From Cylindrospermum sp. FACHB-282 (lineage in GTDB: Bacteria > Cyanobacteriota > Cyanobacteriia > Cyanobacteriales > Nostocaceae), in assembly GCF_014697195.1 (NCBI RefSeq), contig NZ_JACJRJ010000002.1, positions 62,001 through 126,000 of the forward strand: a DNA stretch of 64,000 nucleotides. Reading direction: 5' to 3'. The first letter of the stretch is position 1. The number at the start of each line of letters is the position of its first letter. Below, in pieces: positions 7,899 to 13,049 of the stretch. Both the position numbers and the translations under genes were made by a program. The notes beneath the pieces are model-generated. The model was not told the DNA's origin, did no database searches, and saw only the letters and a list, made by a program, of their open reading frames with translations.

Positions 7899-8759
7899 TT
7901 AGTTTTCCATAGATAGTAGTTGGGGAACTGTGACAAATCGGTAGCCTTGCTGTTTGAGTCCTCTGATCATTTCTGGCAATGCTTTGACTGTTCTATAGCG
8001 ATCGCCACCGCCATCGTGCATCAACACAATAGCACCTGGTTTTGCGCCTTTGAGGACATTATTCACAAATGCCTGTGGTTTGGCATGAGGATCAGTATCG
8101 GCTGAAGTTACAGACCACATAACGACAGACTGCTTCTGGCTTTTAGCATAAGCAGCTAATCCGTTGTTTAAAAACCCTCCTGGAGGACGAAACAAAGATG
8201 TTTTTACACCTGTAGTTTTGTACATCAGTTGAGCCGTGCGTTCAATTTCACTCTTAGCTGTGGCTTCATCCATTTTTCGATACCAATGATGCCAAGTATG
8301 GTTACCAATGGCATGACCTTCAGCTACAACTCGTTTAGCAATTTCTGGATGTGCTTCTAAGGCACTCCCTACCCAAAAAAATGTCGCCTTAACGTCATTT
8401 TGTTTGAGTATATCCAACATTTCTAAGGTTGTTTTCGGCCAGGGGCCATCATCAATAGTCAGGGCGATCACTTTATCGCTATTGCTGGGTTGGACTTTAT
8501 AAACGGTTTTTCCCTGAAATTTAGCTGGGACGCTAAAAGTGAGGTTTTCTACTTTAGCTGCTGGCTGTGATTGAGGATTAGCCTGGCTGGTTGCCGGATT
8601 TTCGGGGATAGATACCGAATTGGGTTCGCTTTTAAGCTGTTTTGGCGGGGAGCTTGGGGCAATACTACAAGCGGTTACAAAAAAGGCGATCGCGACAACA
8701 CCAAGAATCTTTTGTCGCTGAAGGTGGTTGTCTGTCAAATCAGGTTTCCAAAGACTCAC
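7899..8759 (-). CDS. polysaccharide deacetylase (NodB/PgdA-type) lipoprotein
   Basis: 286 residues. The N-terminus has a hydrophobic stretch and a lipobox ending FVTAC (Cys31), so it is likely lipid-anchored on the outside of the plasma membrane. A Ser/Pro/Gln linker follows to about residue 80. The NodB domain (about 96-282) shows all motifs: TIDDGP (catalytic Asp103, metal Asp104), HTWHH (metal His154 and His158), RPPGG (191-195) and LMHDGGG (His248). Expected activity is metal-dependent removal of N-acetyl groups from peptidoglycan or another GlcNAc polymer. It is a single-gene unit, convergent with the HNH operon. Confidence 0.9.
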   Translation of the reverse strand: MSLWKPDLTDNHLQRQKILGVVAIAFFVTACSIAPSSPPKQLKSEPNSVSIPENPATSQANPQSQPAAKVENLTFSVPAKFQGKTVYKVQPSNSDKVIALTIDDGPWPKTTLEMLDILKQNDVKATFFWVGSALEAHPEIAKRVVAEGHAIGNHTWHHWYRKMDEATAKSEIERTAQLMYKTTGVKTSLFRPPGGFLNNGLAAYAKSQKQSVVMWSVTSADTDPHAKPQAFVNNVLKGAKPGAIVLMHDGGGDRYRTVKALPEMIRGLKQQGYRFVTVPQLLSMEN

Positions 8760-8860
8760 ATAATCATAAGCTGTAGTTTGACTTTTTCTAGATGCCCTCC
8801 GGTTAAAAGCTAACTACAGCAACAGTTGTAGACAATTTAAAAAATATTTTCTCCAACCCC

Positions 8861-8889
8861 TTGACACCTTTGTAGTATTTATGTAGTAT
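8861..8889 (+). promoter_or_regulatory. consensus promoter of the tRNA array
   Basis: TTGACA (8861-8866), a 17-bp spacer and TAGTAT (8884-8889) make a near-consensus sigma70 promoter reading towards the tRNA array. An 8-bp direct repeat TGTAGTAT (8871 and 8882) overlaps the spacer and -10 and could be an operator. Nothing else between 8760 and 8860 is recognisable. Confidence 0.7.
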
Positions 8890-8933
8890 AAATGTATGAA
8901 GCGTAAAACAAAGCTTCTCAAGACTCAAAAGTC

Positions 8934-9128
8934 ATGTTCTACACAGTAAGAAAGGAAAAACGTTGGCATCAACCAAATTCCCCACCCACTAAAACCCCTC
9001 ACACTTCCAAACCATCTGAAGTAGAGGCAATGAACAAAAAAAGTTCTCAGTTTGCCAAGATAAAAACCATAGAATACATCCGTAATACACGACAAGTTTA
9101 TTACCTTGATCGTCGGTTGTTTTTCTAA
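8934..9128 (+). CDS. possible small leader ORF before the tRNA array
   Basis: 64 codons between the array promoter and BoxA. The product is basic (many Lys/Arg) and has a Pro/Thr/Ser-rich segment at 16-28. There is no clear ribosome binding site and I recognise no family. It could be an unannotated small protein or simply an open stretch of the leader RNA. I list it because it lies on the likely primary transcript. Confidence 0.25.
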   Translation: MFYTVRKEKRWHQPNSPPTKTPHTSKPSEVEAMNKKSSQFAKIKTIEYIRNTRQVYYLDRRLFF

Positions 9129-9158
9129 CAATTTTTCAGACTTAAAAGTAAATCTTCC

Positions 9159-9170
9159 GAACCTTGAAAA
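9159..9170 (+). promoter_or_regulatory. rRNA-type BoxA antitermination site
   Basis: GAACCTTGAAAA is identical to the BoxA element in the 16S-23S spacer of cyanobacterial rRNA operons. The following CTGAATA differs by one base from the D4 box (CTGCATA) that adjoins BoxA there. It lies 76 bp before the first tRNA and on the same strand. Nus-factor antitermination of the array transcript is inferred. Confidence 0.7.
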
Positions 9171-9200
9171 CTGAATAAGAAAAGGGCAACTTCACCAAAC

Positions 9201-9236
9201 ATCTGTGCCCAAATCCCTAAAACTTTAGGCGCAGAT
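9201..9236 (+). promoter_or_regulatory. leader hairpin just before the first array tRNA
   Basis: ATCTGTGCC (9201-9209) pairs with GGCGCAGAT (9228-9236) through 9 bp including one U-G. An alternative 6-bp inner stem CCTAAA/TTTAGG (9216-9229) competes for two bases. It ends 9 bp before tRNA-Asp and may aid processing. Confidence 0.45.
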
Positions 9237-9245
9237 ATCGAACAT

Positions 9246-9319
9246 GGGGGTATAGCTCAATTGGTTAGAGCATTCGCCTGTCGAGCGAAAGGTTGCGAGT
9301 TCAATTCTCGTTACTCCCG
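9246..9319 (+). tRNA. tRNA-Asp (GTC), array position 1
   Basis: 74-nt cloverleaf: acceptor GGGGGTA / TACTCCC with one G-U, D-arm GCTC...GAGC, anticodon arm TTCGC-CTGTCGA-GCGAA (GTC at 9280-9282), T-arm GCGAG-TTCAATT-CTCGT, discriminator G. CCA is not encoded. Structure is regular, so it could be functional. Confidence 0.9.
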
Positions 9320-9325
9320 TGATAA

Positions 9326-9399
9326 CGCAGCGTAGCTTAATGCAAAGCACCAGGCTCATAACCTGGGTGATGTGGGTGCAAATCCCACCGCTGCCACCA
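9326..9399 (+). tRNA. tRNA-Met-like (CAT), array position 2
   Basis: Acceptor CGCAGCG / CGCTGCC leaves C1 and C72 unpaired, recalling the C1-A72 mismatch of initiator tRNA. The anticodon stem CCAGG/CCTGG lacks the three G-C pairs (GGG/CCC) of true initiators. Anticodon CAT is at 9357-9359. Discriminator A and an encoded CCA (9397-9399) follow. It could be an elongator, an initiator derivative or an Ile-CAT precursor; sequence alone does not settle this. Confidence 0.8.
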
Positions 9400-9402
9400 A
9401 AT

Positions 9403-9500
9403 GTAGGGATGGTGTAACGGCAACATCACGGTCTCCAAAACCGTTAGTTCTAGGTACCCTACGGGAAGCCGCTCCGCGTCTACAAATCCTAGTCCCTGCC
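9403..9500 (+). tRNA. tRNA-Trp (CCA) with a 26-nt insertion in the T-loop, array position 3
   Basis: Acceptor GTAGGGA / TCCCTGC (one U-G), D-arm short, anticodon arm ACGGT-CTCCAAA-ACCGT (CCA at 9435-9437), T-stem CTAGG / CCTAG. The T-loop runs 9455-9487, 33 nt instead of 7. The extra DNA (starting ACCCTACGGGAAGCC) resembles Nostoc short dispersed repeats. Discriminator C is unusual for Trp. Unless the RNA is processed or the loop tolerated, it is probably a broken gene. Confidence 0.8.
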
Positions 9501-9506
9501 TTATTT

Positions 9507-9579
9507 GGCCCCATCGTCTAGCGGTCAAGGACAACCAGCTTTCGATTGGTTAACACGGGTTCGATTCCCGTTGGGGCTA
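9507..9579 (+). tRNA. tRNA-Glu (TTC), array position 4
   Basis: Acceptor GGCCCCA / TGGGGCT with G1-U72 as in the housekeeping tRNA-Glu; anticodon arm ACCAG-CTTTCGA-TTGGT with a G-U pair (TTC at 9541-9543); T-arm ACGGG-TTCGATT-CCCGT; discriminator A. It diverges from the copy at 2322 mainly in the D and anticodon arms. Confidence 0.88.
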
Positions 9580-9586
9580 TGGTTTT

Positions 9587-9667
9587 GGGTTGGCTCGCCT
9601 AATGGTGTAGGCAGCACTCTGTAAAAGTGTCCTTTATTGGTTGTAGGTTCAATTCCTACCCAACCCA
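9587..9667 (+). tRNA. tRNA-Tyr (GTA), array position 5
   Basis: Acceptor GGGTTGG / CCAACCC, anticodon arm GCACT-CTGTAAA-AGTGT (GTA at 9621-9623), a 12-nt variable region with a 2-bp CC/GG stem, and T-arm GTAGG-TTCAATT-CCTAC. Discriminator A. The long variable arm expected of bacterial tRNA-Tyr is present. Confidence 0.9.
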
Positions 9668-9671
9668 CTGT

Positions 9672-9782
9672 GGAGAGGTGGCTGAGTGGCTCAAAGCGTC
9701 CTCCTGCTAAGAGGAAACGGGTTTTTAAATCCGTCCCAGGTATGCCTCCGGCACGCTACGCGAACAAATCCTGTCCTCTCCG
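9672..9782 (+). tRNA. tRNA-Ser (GCT) with a 22-nt insertion in the T-loop, array position 6
   Basis: Acceptor GGAGAGG / CCTCTCC, anticodon arm TCCTC-CTGCTAA-GAGGA (GCT at 9706-9708), a long variable arm with ACGG/CCGT, T-stem CCAGG / CCTGT with one mismatch, discriminator G. The T-loop runs 9741-9769, 29 nt instead of 7. The inserted sequence is the reverse complement of the dispersed repeat seen at 38479 (GTTCGCGTAGCGTGCC core). Confidence 0.8.
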
Positions 9783-9787
9783 TTTTT

Positions 9788-9862
9788 GAGAACGTGGTGT
9801 AACTGGATAACATCCCAGTCTACGAAACTGGAGATTTGAGGGTTCAAATCCCTCCGTTCTCG
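9788..9862 (+). tRNA. tRNA-Arg (ACG), array position 7
   Basis: Acceptor GAGAACG / CGTTCTC, anticodon arm CCAGT-CTACGAA-ACTGG (ACG at 9822-9824), T-arm GAGGG-TTCAAAT-CCCTC, discriminator G. Regular structure. A34 would need TadA editing to inosine to read CGC and CGA. Confidence 0.9.
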
Positions 9863-9872
9863 TCTCATTTAT

Positions 9873-9946
9873 CCCCCGGTAGCTCAGTTGGTGAGAGCGC
9901 TTGACTGAAAATCAAGAGGTCGTCAGTTCAATTCTGACCTGGGGGG
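9873..9946 (+). tRNA. tRNA-Phe (GAA), array position 8
   Basis: Acceptor CCCCCGG / CTGGGGG (one G-U), D-arm GCTC...GAGC, anticodon arm CTTGA-CTGAAAA-TCAAG (GAA at 9907-9909), T-arm GTCAG-TTCAATT-CTGAC. The discriminator reads G where Phe normally has A. Confidence 0.88.
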
Positions 9947-9952
9947 CTTCGT

Positions 9953-10048
9953 TGCCTCATAGCTCAATTGGTAGAGCAAGCAGCTGTTAACTGCTTTTGT
10001 TGTAGGTACCCTTCGGGAAGCAAGCTACGAGTCCTACTGGGGCAGCCA
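9953..10048 (+). tRNA. tRNA-Asn (GTT) with a 19-nt insertion in the T-loop, array position 9
   Basis: Acceptor TGCCTCA / TGGGGCA (one U-G), anticodon arm AGCAG-CTGTTAA-CTGCT (GTT at 9986-9988), T-stem GTAGG / CCTAC, discriminator G with encoded CCA (10046-10048). The T-loop runs 10007-10032, 26 nt instead of 7. The insert (starting ACCCTTCGGGAAGC) is related to the one in tRNA-Trp and sits at the same T-loop position. Confidence 0.8.
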
Positions 10049-10053
10049 TTTAT

Positions 10054-10130
10054 TGCCGGATGGACGATTGGGTAAGTCGCTGTCGCTCTGAACGATGGAG
10101 AGGTTGGTTCAACCCCAACTCCGGCATCCA
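10054..10130 (+). tRNA. tRNA-Gln (CTG), array position 10
   Basis: Acceptor TGCCGGA / TCCGGCA, anticodon loop CTCTGAA (CTG at 10088-10090) on a stem with two G-U type pairs, T-arm GTTGG-TTCAACC-CCAAC, discriminator U with encoded CCA (10128-10130). The D-stem is poor. U1-A72 is typical of tRNA-Gln. Confidence 0.8.
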
Positions 10131-10135
10131 TTTAT

Positions 10136-10211
10136 TGCTCTGTGGTGTAATTGGCAACATCTCCCGCTTTGAACGGGAAGATTCCTGGTTCAAACCCAGG
10201 CAGGGCAGCCA
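10136..10211 (+). tRNA. tRNA-Gln (TTG), array position 11
   Basis: Acceptor TGCTCTG / CAGGGCA (one U-G), anticodon arm TCCCG-CTTTGAA-CGGGA (TTG at 10169-10171), T-arm CCTGG-TTCAAAC-CCAGG, discriminator G with encoded CCA (10209-10211). Regular and probably functional. Confidence 0.9.
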
Positions 10212-10227
10212 ATTTTAATTTATATAT

Positions 10228-10304
10228 GCTCCTGTAGCCCAATTGGTAGAGGCGACTGATTCAAGATCAGTAGGTTGTGAGTTCGAGTCTCACCAGGAGT
10301 ACCA
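10228..10304 (+). tRNA. tRNA with Leu anticodon (CAA) but short variable loop, array position 12
   Basis: Acceptor GCTCCTG / CAGGAGT (G1-U72), anticodon arm ACTGA-TTCAAGA-TCAGT (CAA at 10262-10264), T-arm GTGAG-TTCGAGT-CTCAC, discriminator A with encoded CCA. The variable region is only 5 nt (AGGTT), whereas bacterial tRNA-Leu has a long arm. Its first 26 nt are identical to those of the next tRNA. The body looks like a class-I tRNA with a changed anticodon. Confidence 0.85.
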
Positions 10305-10311
10305 AACCCTT

Positions 10312-10386
10312 GCTCCTGTAGCCCAATTGGTAGAGGCTGCCGTCTTAAACACGGTTTATGTGTGGGTTCGACTCCCTCCAGGAGCA
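10312..10386 (+). tRNA. tRNA with Leu anticodon (TAA) but short variable loop, array position 13
   Basis: Acceptor GCTCCTG / CAGGAGC, anticodon arm GCCGT-CTTAAAC-ACGGT (TAA at 10346-10348), 6-nt variable loop, T-stem GTGGG / CCCTC with one mismatch, T-loop TTCGACT, discriminator A. There is no group I intron, unlike the housekeeping cyanobacterial tRNA-Leu(UAA). It is a paralogue of the preceding tRNA. Confidence 0.82.
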
Positions 10387-10390
10387 TCAA

Positions 10391-10463
10391 CGGGGTGTAG
10401 CGCAGATGGCAGCGCGCCTGCTTTGGGAGCAGGATGTCACAGGTTCGATCCCTGTCACCCCGA
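10391..10463 (+). tRNA. tRNA-Pro (TGG), array position 14
   Basis: Acceptor CGGGGTG / CACCCCG, D-arm GCGC...GCGC, anticodon arm CCTGC-TTTGGGA-GCAGG (TGG at 10424-10426), T-arm ACAGG-TTCGATC-CCTGT, discriminator A. Fully regular with C1-G72 as expected for Pro. Confidence 0.93.
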
Positions 10464-10467
10464 CTTT

Positions 10468-10543
10468 GCCCCTGTGACGTAATTGGAAAACGTGGCCAGC
10501 TTAGACCTGGTTTTTTATGCAGGTTCGACTCCTGTCAGGGGTA
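10468..10543 (+). tRNA. tRNA with Leu anticodon (TAG) but short variable loop, array position 15
   Basis: Acceptor GCCCCTG / CAGGGGT (G1-U72), anticodon arm GCCAG-CTTAGAC-CTGGT (TAG at 10502-10504), 7-nt variable loop (TTTTTAT), T-arm GCAGG-TTCGACT-CCTGT with one G-U, discriminator A. A third Leu-anticodon tRNA of class-I shape. Confidence 0.8.
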
Positions 10544-10595
10544 CTGCTCTCTCGTTACCAAATGGAAGACCCAGTAGCTGTAATATTGCTTGAGG

Positions 10596-10601
10596 TATAA
10601 T
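10596..10601 (+). promoter_or_regulatory. -10 box upstream of the coiled-coil ORF
   Basis: A perfect TATAAT lies 33 bp before the ORF start; the -35 is weak (TTGCTT at 10586 is too close). A GGAG ribosome binding site follows at about 10622-10625. These suggest the ORF has its own expression signals. Confidence 0.5.
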
Positions 10602-10634
10602 TAAGACTAACCCTTTAGCCCGGAGTCATTTTAT

Positions 10635-11189
10635 ATGGGATATGTATCTTATAATGAAGACATTCAGGAGCGCAGCGATGAAGTATTGAACTCACAAGTC
10701 AATACTTCTGTTGAAAAAACAGGGATATCTCTTCCAAAAGATACAAGAATTGAAAATCTTAAAAAACATAATAACTTTCTAAACGACGTAAACGAAACTC
10801 TGAGACAAGAAAACAAAAACTTGAGAATACAAAATGAAATTTTATTAGGAAGAATAGAAGAGCTAAAAAAACCTTATGAAACAATTCTTGAAAAAATAAA
10901 TAATGCAGCCAATAGGCGTATTTCTTTAGAAAAGATAAAATGGCAAAAGTCTGTCTCCAAAGCCGCAATAGATAAATTAAACTTTACAATAGATAAATTA
11001 AAAGTTGCAAGAGATAAATTTGAATATTCTTCAAAAAGGAATTTGGATCTAAAAAAATATTGGCAGAAAGAAGCAGAGAAACTCAGACAAAAAAGACTGG
11101 GGGTAATTGGGTTAAGGAAAACAGTCGAAAGGCTCAACCAAGAAATCAAAAACCTCAAGGAAGAACTAGAAAATCTAAGGAATAAGTAA
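10635..11189 (+). CDS. coiled-coil protein of unknown function inside the tRNA array
   Basis: 184 residues, Lys/Glu/Asn-rich, with long heptad-like stretches from about 45 to the C-terminus (LKKHNNFLNDVNETLRQENK, then LEKIKWQKSVSKAAIDKL). No signal peptide, membrane segment or catalytic motif. Base composition is far more AT-rich than its neighbours, which points to separate acquisition. The ATG follows GGAG at about 10 nt. It has a -10 box upstream and an AT-rich hairpin terminator over its stop codon, so it looks like a self-contained insertion between array tRNAs. I do not recognise the family. Confidence 0.7.
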   Translation: MGYVSYNEDIQERSDEVLNSQVNTSVEKTGISLPKDTRIENLKKHNNFLNDVNETLRQENKNLRIQNEILLGRIEELKKPYETILEKINNAANRRISLEKIKWQKSVSKAAIDKLNFTIDKLKVARDKFEYSSKRNLDLKKYWQKEAEKLRQKRLGVIGLRKTVERLNQEIKNLKEELENLRNK

Positions 11190-11200
11190 ACTTATTTTTT
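11181..11200 (+). terminator. intrinsic terminator of the coiled-coil ORF
   Basis: AATAAGT / ACTTATT forms a 7-bp stem with a 2-nt loop and a T-tract. It overlaps the ORF stop codon. The stem is AT-only, so strength is doubtful. Confidence 0.5.
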
Positions 11201-11253
11201 AAAACCAGGGTATAGGCAACTGTAGGGGTTCGATTCCTCCATCTTCCTTTGAT

Positions 11254-11325
11254 GCACTGGAGGCGGGATAGCGACGCACACAGCCGATAACTGTGTTGTA
11301 GAAGGGGCAGTACCTTCCCAGTGTA
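11254..11325 (+). tRNA. degenerate tRNA-Ile-like (GAT), array position 17
   Basis: Acceptor GCACTGG / CCAGTGT (G1-U72), D-stem GCG/CGC, anticodon arm CACAG-CCGATAA-CTGTG (GAT at 11286-11288), T-stem GAAGG / CCTTC. The base 5' of the anticodon is C, not the universal U33, and the T-loop is GGCAGTA instead of TTCRANY. The cloverleaf pairs well, yet two near-invariant features are lost, so function is doubtful. Confidence 0.6.
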
Positions 11326-11346
11326 TTTACTTATTGTTTAATTAAT

Positions 11347-11418
11347 GGGTGGTTAGCAAAGCGGCTATGCAGCGGACTTTTAATCCGCCCTAGAGAGGTT
11401 CGACTCCTCTATCACCCA
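11347..11418 (+). tRNA. tRNA-Lys (TTT), last of the array
   Basis: Acceptor GGGTGGT / ATCACCC (one G-U), anticodon arm GCGGA-CTTTTAA-TCCGC (TTT at 11379-11381), T-arm AGAGG-TTCGACT-CCTCT, discriminator A. Regular. No clear terminator follows; 11419-11593 holds one HIP1 octamer and the presumed promoter region of the permease gene. Confidence 0.92.
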
Positions 11419-11605
11419 CTATCTATTAAAAACAGGAGCGATCGCCACTAATTTTTGAGATGTGAAAGTGGCATGTATGACAGCGTAATCTGCCGCTAGC
11501 ACTAGCTTGTAGCTGAAAAAAGCAGTAAATCGAGGAAGTTTGTTATACTTAGTCATATAAGTTAATATTGTGTCCTCAGTTTAGGCGCGTATTTTGGCAT
11601 CAACT

Positions 11606-12907
11606 ATGAAGACTGTTCTCAAATCAGATCAAGGCCAAGTCACTCGCTTCTTTTCTCACCTGGAATTTGATGGCAAACAGCTAAATCATCAACCAGGCAC
11701 TGTATTAGGCAGTACGGCACTGGTTGCGGGAACCACTGTTGGGGCTGGTATTCTTGCCCTACCTGCGGTAACTCTACCGTCTGGTGTGCTGCCATCTACA
11801 GCCCTGTTGATTGCTGTTTGGCTTTACGCTTTAGTCTCAGGTTTGTTGATTGCAGAAGTGACTTTGAACGCGATGCGTCTGGAAGGACGTCCAAGCGTAG
11901 GTTTGTTGGTAGTTGTTGAGAAGACTCTGGGTAAGCTGGGAGCCAGAATTGCCGGTGGCGCATATTTATTTATGCACTATGCCCTGTTAGTGGCATACAT
12001 CACCCAAGGTGGAGATATTCTAATATCTGCGATCGCTAAAATTTTCGGTATGGAGAACGTTTTACCTACATGGGTGGGAACAACGACTTTCACGCTTTTG
12101 TTTGGCGGCATTATGTATCTTGGGCGAGAAAGATTTATTCAAAAGTTAAACAGCGCCTTTGTTGCCATTGTCATTGTTTCCTTTTTGGGACTATTGTTGC
12201 TGGGAGGGGGGCAAGTTAAGAGCGCCCAAATATTATTTCAAGACTGGACTGCTTTGGGTAGCGCCGTTTCGGTGATGTGTGTAGCGCTGTTCTACCAAAA
12301 CGTTGTGCCAGTGGTTGTAACTCAACTAGAAGGAGATGTGCAAAAGATTCGTCAGTCTATCGTTATTGGTTCCCTGATTCCCCTAATTATGTTCTTGGCA
12401 TGGAATGCAGTGATTTTGGGAAGCGTCAGTCCCGATATGCTAAAGCTGGCATCAGTTGGCGCAACTGTTTTTGACCCCCTGCAAATCCTGCGAGCGGGTG
12501 GTGCAGGAGAATTGTTAGGAGTGCTAGTATCGATTTTCTCAGAATTTGCGATCGTTACATCCTTCATTGGATTTGTCTACGGGTTGCTGGATTTATTCAA
12601 AGATATTTCTCTAATTACACAAGGTGGACTTTCTCGCTTACCCCTATATTCGTTGATTCTGTTCCCGCCGATGAGTCTCGGAACCCTTAATCCCAGCATC
12701 TTTTTTACTGCCCTAGATTATACGGGAACCTTAAGCATTTCCATTTTAGGTGGAATTATTCCAGCATTGATGAGTTGGAAGCAACGTGAAGCACAAGAAC
12801 TCAAAAATAGTATGAATCAACCACTCGTTCCTGGTGGTAAGGCGACATTAATTATCATGATTACAGTTGCCTTAGCCTTGATAGTTAAACAAATACTGTC
12901 AATTTAA
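11606..12907 (+). CDS. aromatic amino acid permease (Trp/Tyr permease family)
   Basis: About 433 residues with roughly 11 membrane segments. The N-terminal helix carries the family motif GTTVGAGILALP. The match to the HAAAP/Trp-Tyr permease family is clear, so proton-coupled uptake of tryptophan or tyrosine across the plasma membrane is expected. The frame opens at a TTG (11594) but the ATG at 11606 is the better start; neither has a strong ribosome binding site. It is transcribed in the same direction as the tRNA array 190 bp upstream, but a separate promoter is likely. Confidence 0.85.
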   Translation: MKTVLKSDQGQVTRFFSHLEFDGKQLNHQPGTVLGSTALVAGTTVGAGILALPAVTLPSGVLPSTALLIAVWLYALVSGLLIAEVTLNAMRLEGRPSVGLLVVVEKTLGKLGARIAGGAYLFMHYALLVAYITQGGDILISAIAKIFGMENVLPTWVGTTTFTLLFGGIMYLGRERFIQKLNSAFVAIVIVSFLGLLLLGGGQVKSAQILFQDWTALGSAVSVMCVALFYQNVVPVVVTQLEGDVQKIRQSIVIGSLIPLIMFLAWNAVILGSVSPDMLKLASVGATVFDPLQILRAGGAGELLGVLVSIFSEFAIVTSFIGFVYGLLDLFKDISLITQGGLSRLPLYSLILFPPMSLGTLNPSIFFTALDYTGTLSISILGGIIPALMSWKQREAQELKNSMNQPLVPGGKATLIIMITVALALIVKQILSI

Positions 12908-13049
12908 ATACTCGGAAATAATTAACACAATTTGTGGAATGATATATTCAGTTTATGGATGTGTGTCATCGCCTTGATAGGTTGCTTCTGGGATTACTAG
13001 AAAACCATGAGTATCTCCCTGATTAAATACCGATAGCAGATGATTACAA

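Larger units (their letters stand above)
10564..11247 (+). pseudogene. possible tRNA gene split by an ORF cassette
   Basis: At 11205-11247 lies the 3' part of a tRNA: T-loop TTCGATT on a partly paired stem, then ATCTTCC. Its acceptor partner would be GGAAGAT, and GGAAGAC (6 of 7 pairs) occurs at 10564-10570, just after the previous tRNA. The 0.6 kb between holds the coiled-coil ORF with its own promoter and terminator. No clear D-arm or anticodon arm remains, so the split reading is tentative. Confidence 0.35.

Noticed and set aside
9337-9534. 65-codon frame on the minus strand over tRNAs
   Set aside because: It runs antisense through tRNA genes.
10312-10386. Group I intron in tRNA-Leu(TAA)
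   Set aside because: The anticodon loop is continuous and the gene is only 75 nt.
10243-10482. 79-codon frame over three array tRNAs
   Set aside because: tRNA genes occupy the same bases; the frame has no independent support.
9246-11418. CRISPR array
   Set aside because: The repeating unit is a tRNA gene with its own anticodon each time; there are no identical direct repeats with spacers.
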